Shown piece by piece: positions 48,997 to 50,237 of a stretch of DNA of 50,237 nucleotides. A model generated the notes under the pieces. That model was not told where the DNA came from and ran no database searches. It saw nothing but the letters and a program-made list of their open reading frames with translations. Each line of letters opens with the position of its first letter. Positions within the stretch are counted from its first letter, which is position 1. Made by a program: the position numbers and the translations under genes. Origin of the DNA: a bacterium (GTDB lineage Bacteria > Desulfobacterota > DSWW01); the NCBI GenBank assembly GCA_028277985.1, contig JANQFG010000183.1, positions 1 to 50,237 of the forward strand, in the 5' to 3' direction.

Positions 48997-49106
48997 ACGC
49001 GTTGTACCCTGTTCCGTGATCGACAGCTCGATCTGACATCGATTCATCAGGCATAGCCCCTTTTCTTGGTCACCGGTCCAGAGATGCCTGCCGGTGGCTT
49101 TTTTTT
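48997..49106 (+). ncRNA. Terminated leader or small RNA before parvulin gene
   Basis: From the promoter start, about 110 bases lead to a hairpin (CACCGG 49071-49076 with CCGGTG 49091-49096) followed by eight T (49099-49106). This looks like an intrinsic terminator placed 19 bases before ATG 49126. Either an attenuator controlling the parvulin gene or a free-standing small RNA. I match it to no known RNA family. Confidence 0.45.
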
Positions 49107-49125
49107 GCTCGGAGGAAGACCAACC

Positions 49126-50196
49126 ATGAAAAAGACCTTGATCGTCTGTTTGTCCCTGGTCGGCCTGGGCATGATCGCCCTCGGTTGTCAGAAAAGCGAC
49201 GAAGGGAAGGCGGGTGGGGTCCCCCAGGCTGCCGAGACGGGAATCGATAGCCCCGGGCAGATGCCGGTGTCCTCTGCCCAGACAAGCACAAAGGAGAATA
49301 CAGTGGTGGTTCGTGTGAACGATAAGACGATTGAAGTTACTGACGTGGACCGTGCGACGGAGATCCTGCTCGCCCAGTATCGGGGTCAGATTCCACCTGA
49401 AAGGGCCGCTCAGGCCCGCACCATGTTGCGCAAGCAGGCCGTGGAAAACCTGATCAACCAGCGGCTCCTTCTCGCGGAGGCAGAGAGGAAGGGAGCCAAG
49501 CCGGACCAGAAGAAGATGGACGAGCGCTTCTCAGATACGGTTGCGCGGTTTTCTTCTCAGGAGGAATTCCAGGGCGCTCTGAATTCAATGGGTCTTTCCA
49601 AAGAAGCGTTTCAGGAGGAAATCAAAGAGGACATGATGATCGAGATCCTTCTGGATGCAGAGTTGAAAGACGTGAAATCGGTGAGCGCTGAAGAAGTGAG
49701 CGCCTTCTATAAGGACAACCCTCAGAGCTTCCAGTCGCCTGAACAGGTTCGCACCAGCCATATCCTGATGACGGTCGAACAGGGCGTTCCTGAAGAGCAA
49801 CGCTCCCAGAAGCGGCTGGAGCTTGCGGGGATCAGGGGGGAGATCGAAAAGGGAGCCGATTTCGCAGAGCTCGCGGGCAAACACTCCGACTGTCCGAGCA
49901 AGGCCCGAGGCGGCGATCTGGGATACTTTCAAAGGGGCAAGATGGTCAAAGCTTTCGAGGATGCGGCCTTTTCCATGAAGCCGGGCGAGGTCAGCCAGAT
50001 CGTCGAGACCGACTTCGGGTATCACTTGATCAAGATGATCGATCGTCAGGAGGCGAAGACGGCTTCGCTCGACGAAGTGAAGAGCCAGATCGAGAGCTTC
50101 TTGAACCGTCAGTCCAAGGACAAGGCGATCGGGGAGTACGTGGCCAAGCTGCGTGAGACCGCGAAGATCGAATACTCGGAAGGGTTTCAGCCTTAA
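49126..50196 (+). CDS. SurA/PrsA-like parvulin peptidyl-prolyl isomerase lipoprotein
   Basis: 356 residues from ATG 49126 (GGAGGAAGA upstream); the frame opens 20 residues earlier across the hairpin. Lipobox MIALGC. SurA-like N-terminal helices (QYRGQIPPERAAQARTMLRK, QAVENLINQRLLLAEAERKG), then a rotamase domain at about 215-315: VRTSHILMTVEQGVPEEQRS, FAELAGKHSDCPSKARGGDL, GYFQRGKMVKAFEDAAFSMK and TDFGYHLIKMIDR. It helps outer-membrane or secreted proteins fold in the periplasm. Complete in the window. Confidence 0.92.
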   Translation: MKKTLIVCLSLVGLGMIALGCQKSDEGKAGGVPQAAETGIDSPGQMPVSSAQTSTKENTVVVRVNDKTIEVTDVDRATEILLAQYRGQIPPERAAQARTMLRKQAVENLINQRLLLAEAERKGAKPDQKKMDERFSDTVARFSSQEEFQGALNSMGLSKEAFQEEIKEDMMIEILLDAELKDVKSVSAEEVSAFYKDNPQSFQSPEQVRTSHILMTVEQGVPEEQRSQKRLELAGIRGEIEKGADFAELAGKHSDCPSKARGGDLGYFQRGKMVKAFEDAAFSMKPGEVSQIVETDFGYHLIKMIDRQEAKTASLDEVKSQIESFLNRQSKDKAIGEYVAKLRETAKIEYSEGFQP

Positions 50197-50237
50197 CCCG
50201 GTTCGAAACCTCTCGGCATTGTTCATGAAATGTTCGG

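Overview
The window comes from a Gram-negative bacterium. It encodes outer-membrane beta-barrels, several lipoproteins, an Mla-type lipid transport system and a TonB system. The gene families present (paired Pit/DUF47 genes, DUF481, MopE-like Cys-rich protein, DUF3450/TtpC-type TonB operon) and the G+C-rich coding sequence fit a deltaproteobacterial-type lineage (Desulfobacterota or a relative), but the species cannot be named from the sequence. I saw no rRNA, tRNA, CRISPR array, transposase or prophage gene.

Layout. 1-3600: 5'-truncated glutamine amidotransferase, then a minus-strand trio (DUF481 outer-membrane protein, MscS channel, lectin-like secreted protein). 3979-7436: two paralogous membrane-anchored dynamin-like GTPases. 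7447-11030: two Pit phosphate transporters, each with a DUF47 partner. 11275-13710: large GH38/GH57-like lipoprotein. 13947-18991: Pho control block (a lone PhoB-type regulator, pstB, phoU, a second phoB, phoR). 19031-20453: FetAB-like ABC exporter. 20938-22233: phosphate-selective-porin-like protein. 22658-24055: Cys-rich membrane protein and a short transcription unit ending in a strong terminator. 24426-25601: secreted beta-helix protein. 25944-34239: seven-gene operon (DUF3450, TtpC-like, ExbB, ExbD, TonB, TPR protein, 1064-residue TonB-dependent receptor). 34277-36329: frameshifted CPBP protease and a family-9 glycosyltransferase. 36691-39401: pstS-pstC-pstA. 39963-44394: sensor kinase, duplicated CQLG-F protein, acyl-CoA synthetase alpha-like protein and a Phd/VapC toxin-antitoxin pair. 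44473-48823: SYLF protein with MlaE-MlaF-MlaD-PqiC. 48963-50196: a promoter and terminator-like leader before a parvulin lipoprotein.

The unifying theme is phosphate. Reading the intergenic DNA in 11-base steps shows arrays of direct repeats close to TTAACA/TTCACA (Pho-box architecture) in front of the lone phoB, pstB, the porin, the short transcription unit, the beta-helix gene, the TonB operon and pstS. If these are true PhoB sites, one regulator drives the inner-membrane Pst transporter, an outer-membrane porin and a complete dedicated TonB-dependent uptake machine with its own energising complex and a secreted beta-helix partner. That TonB operon with its Pho box is the most interesting system here: a candidate energised outer-membrane route for phosphate or a phosphorus-containing compound. 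Its substrate is not shown by the sequence.

The intergenic DNA between pst, fet and kinase genes carries a family of TCGTC-rich, partly palindromic repeats. The CPBP protease gene is broken by two apparent one-base deletions in G/C runs, which may be real decay or assembly error.
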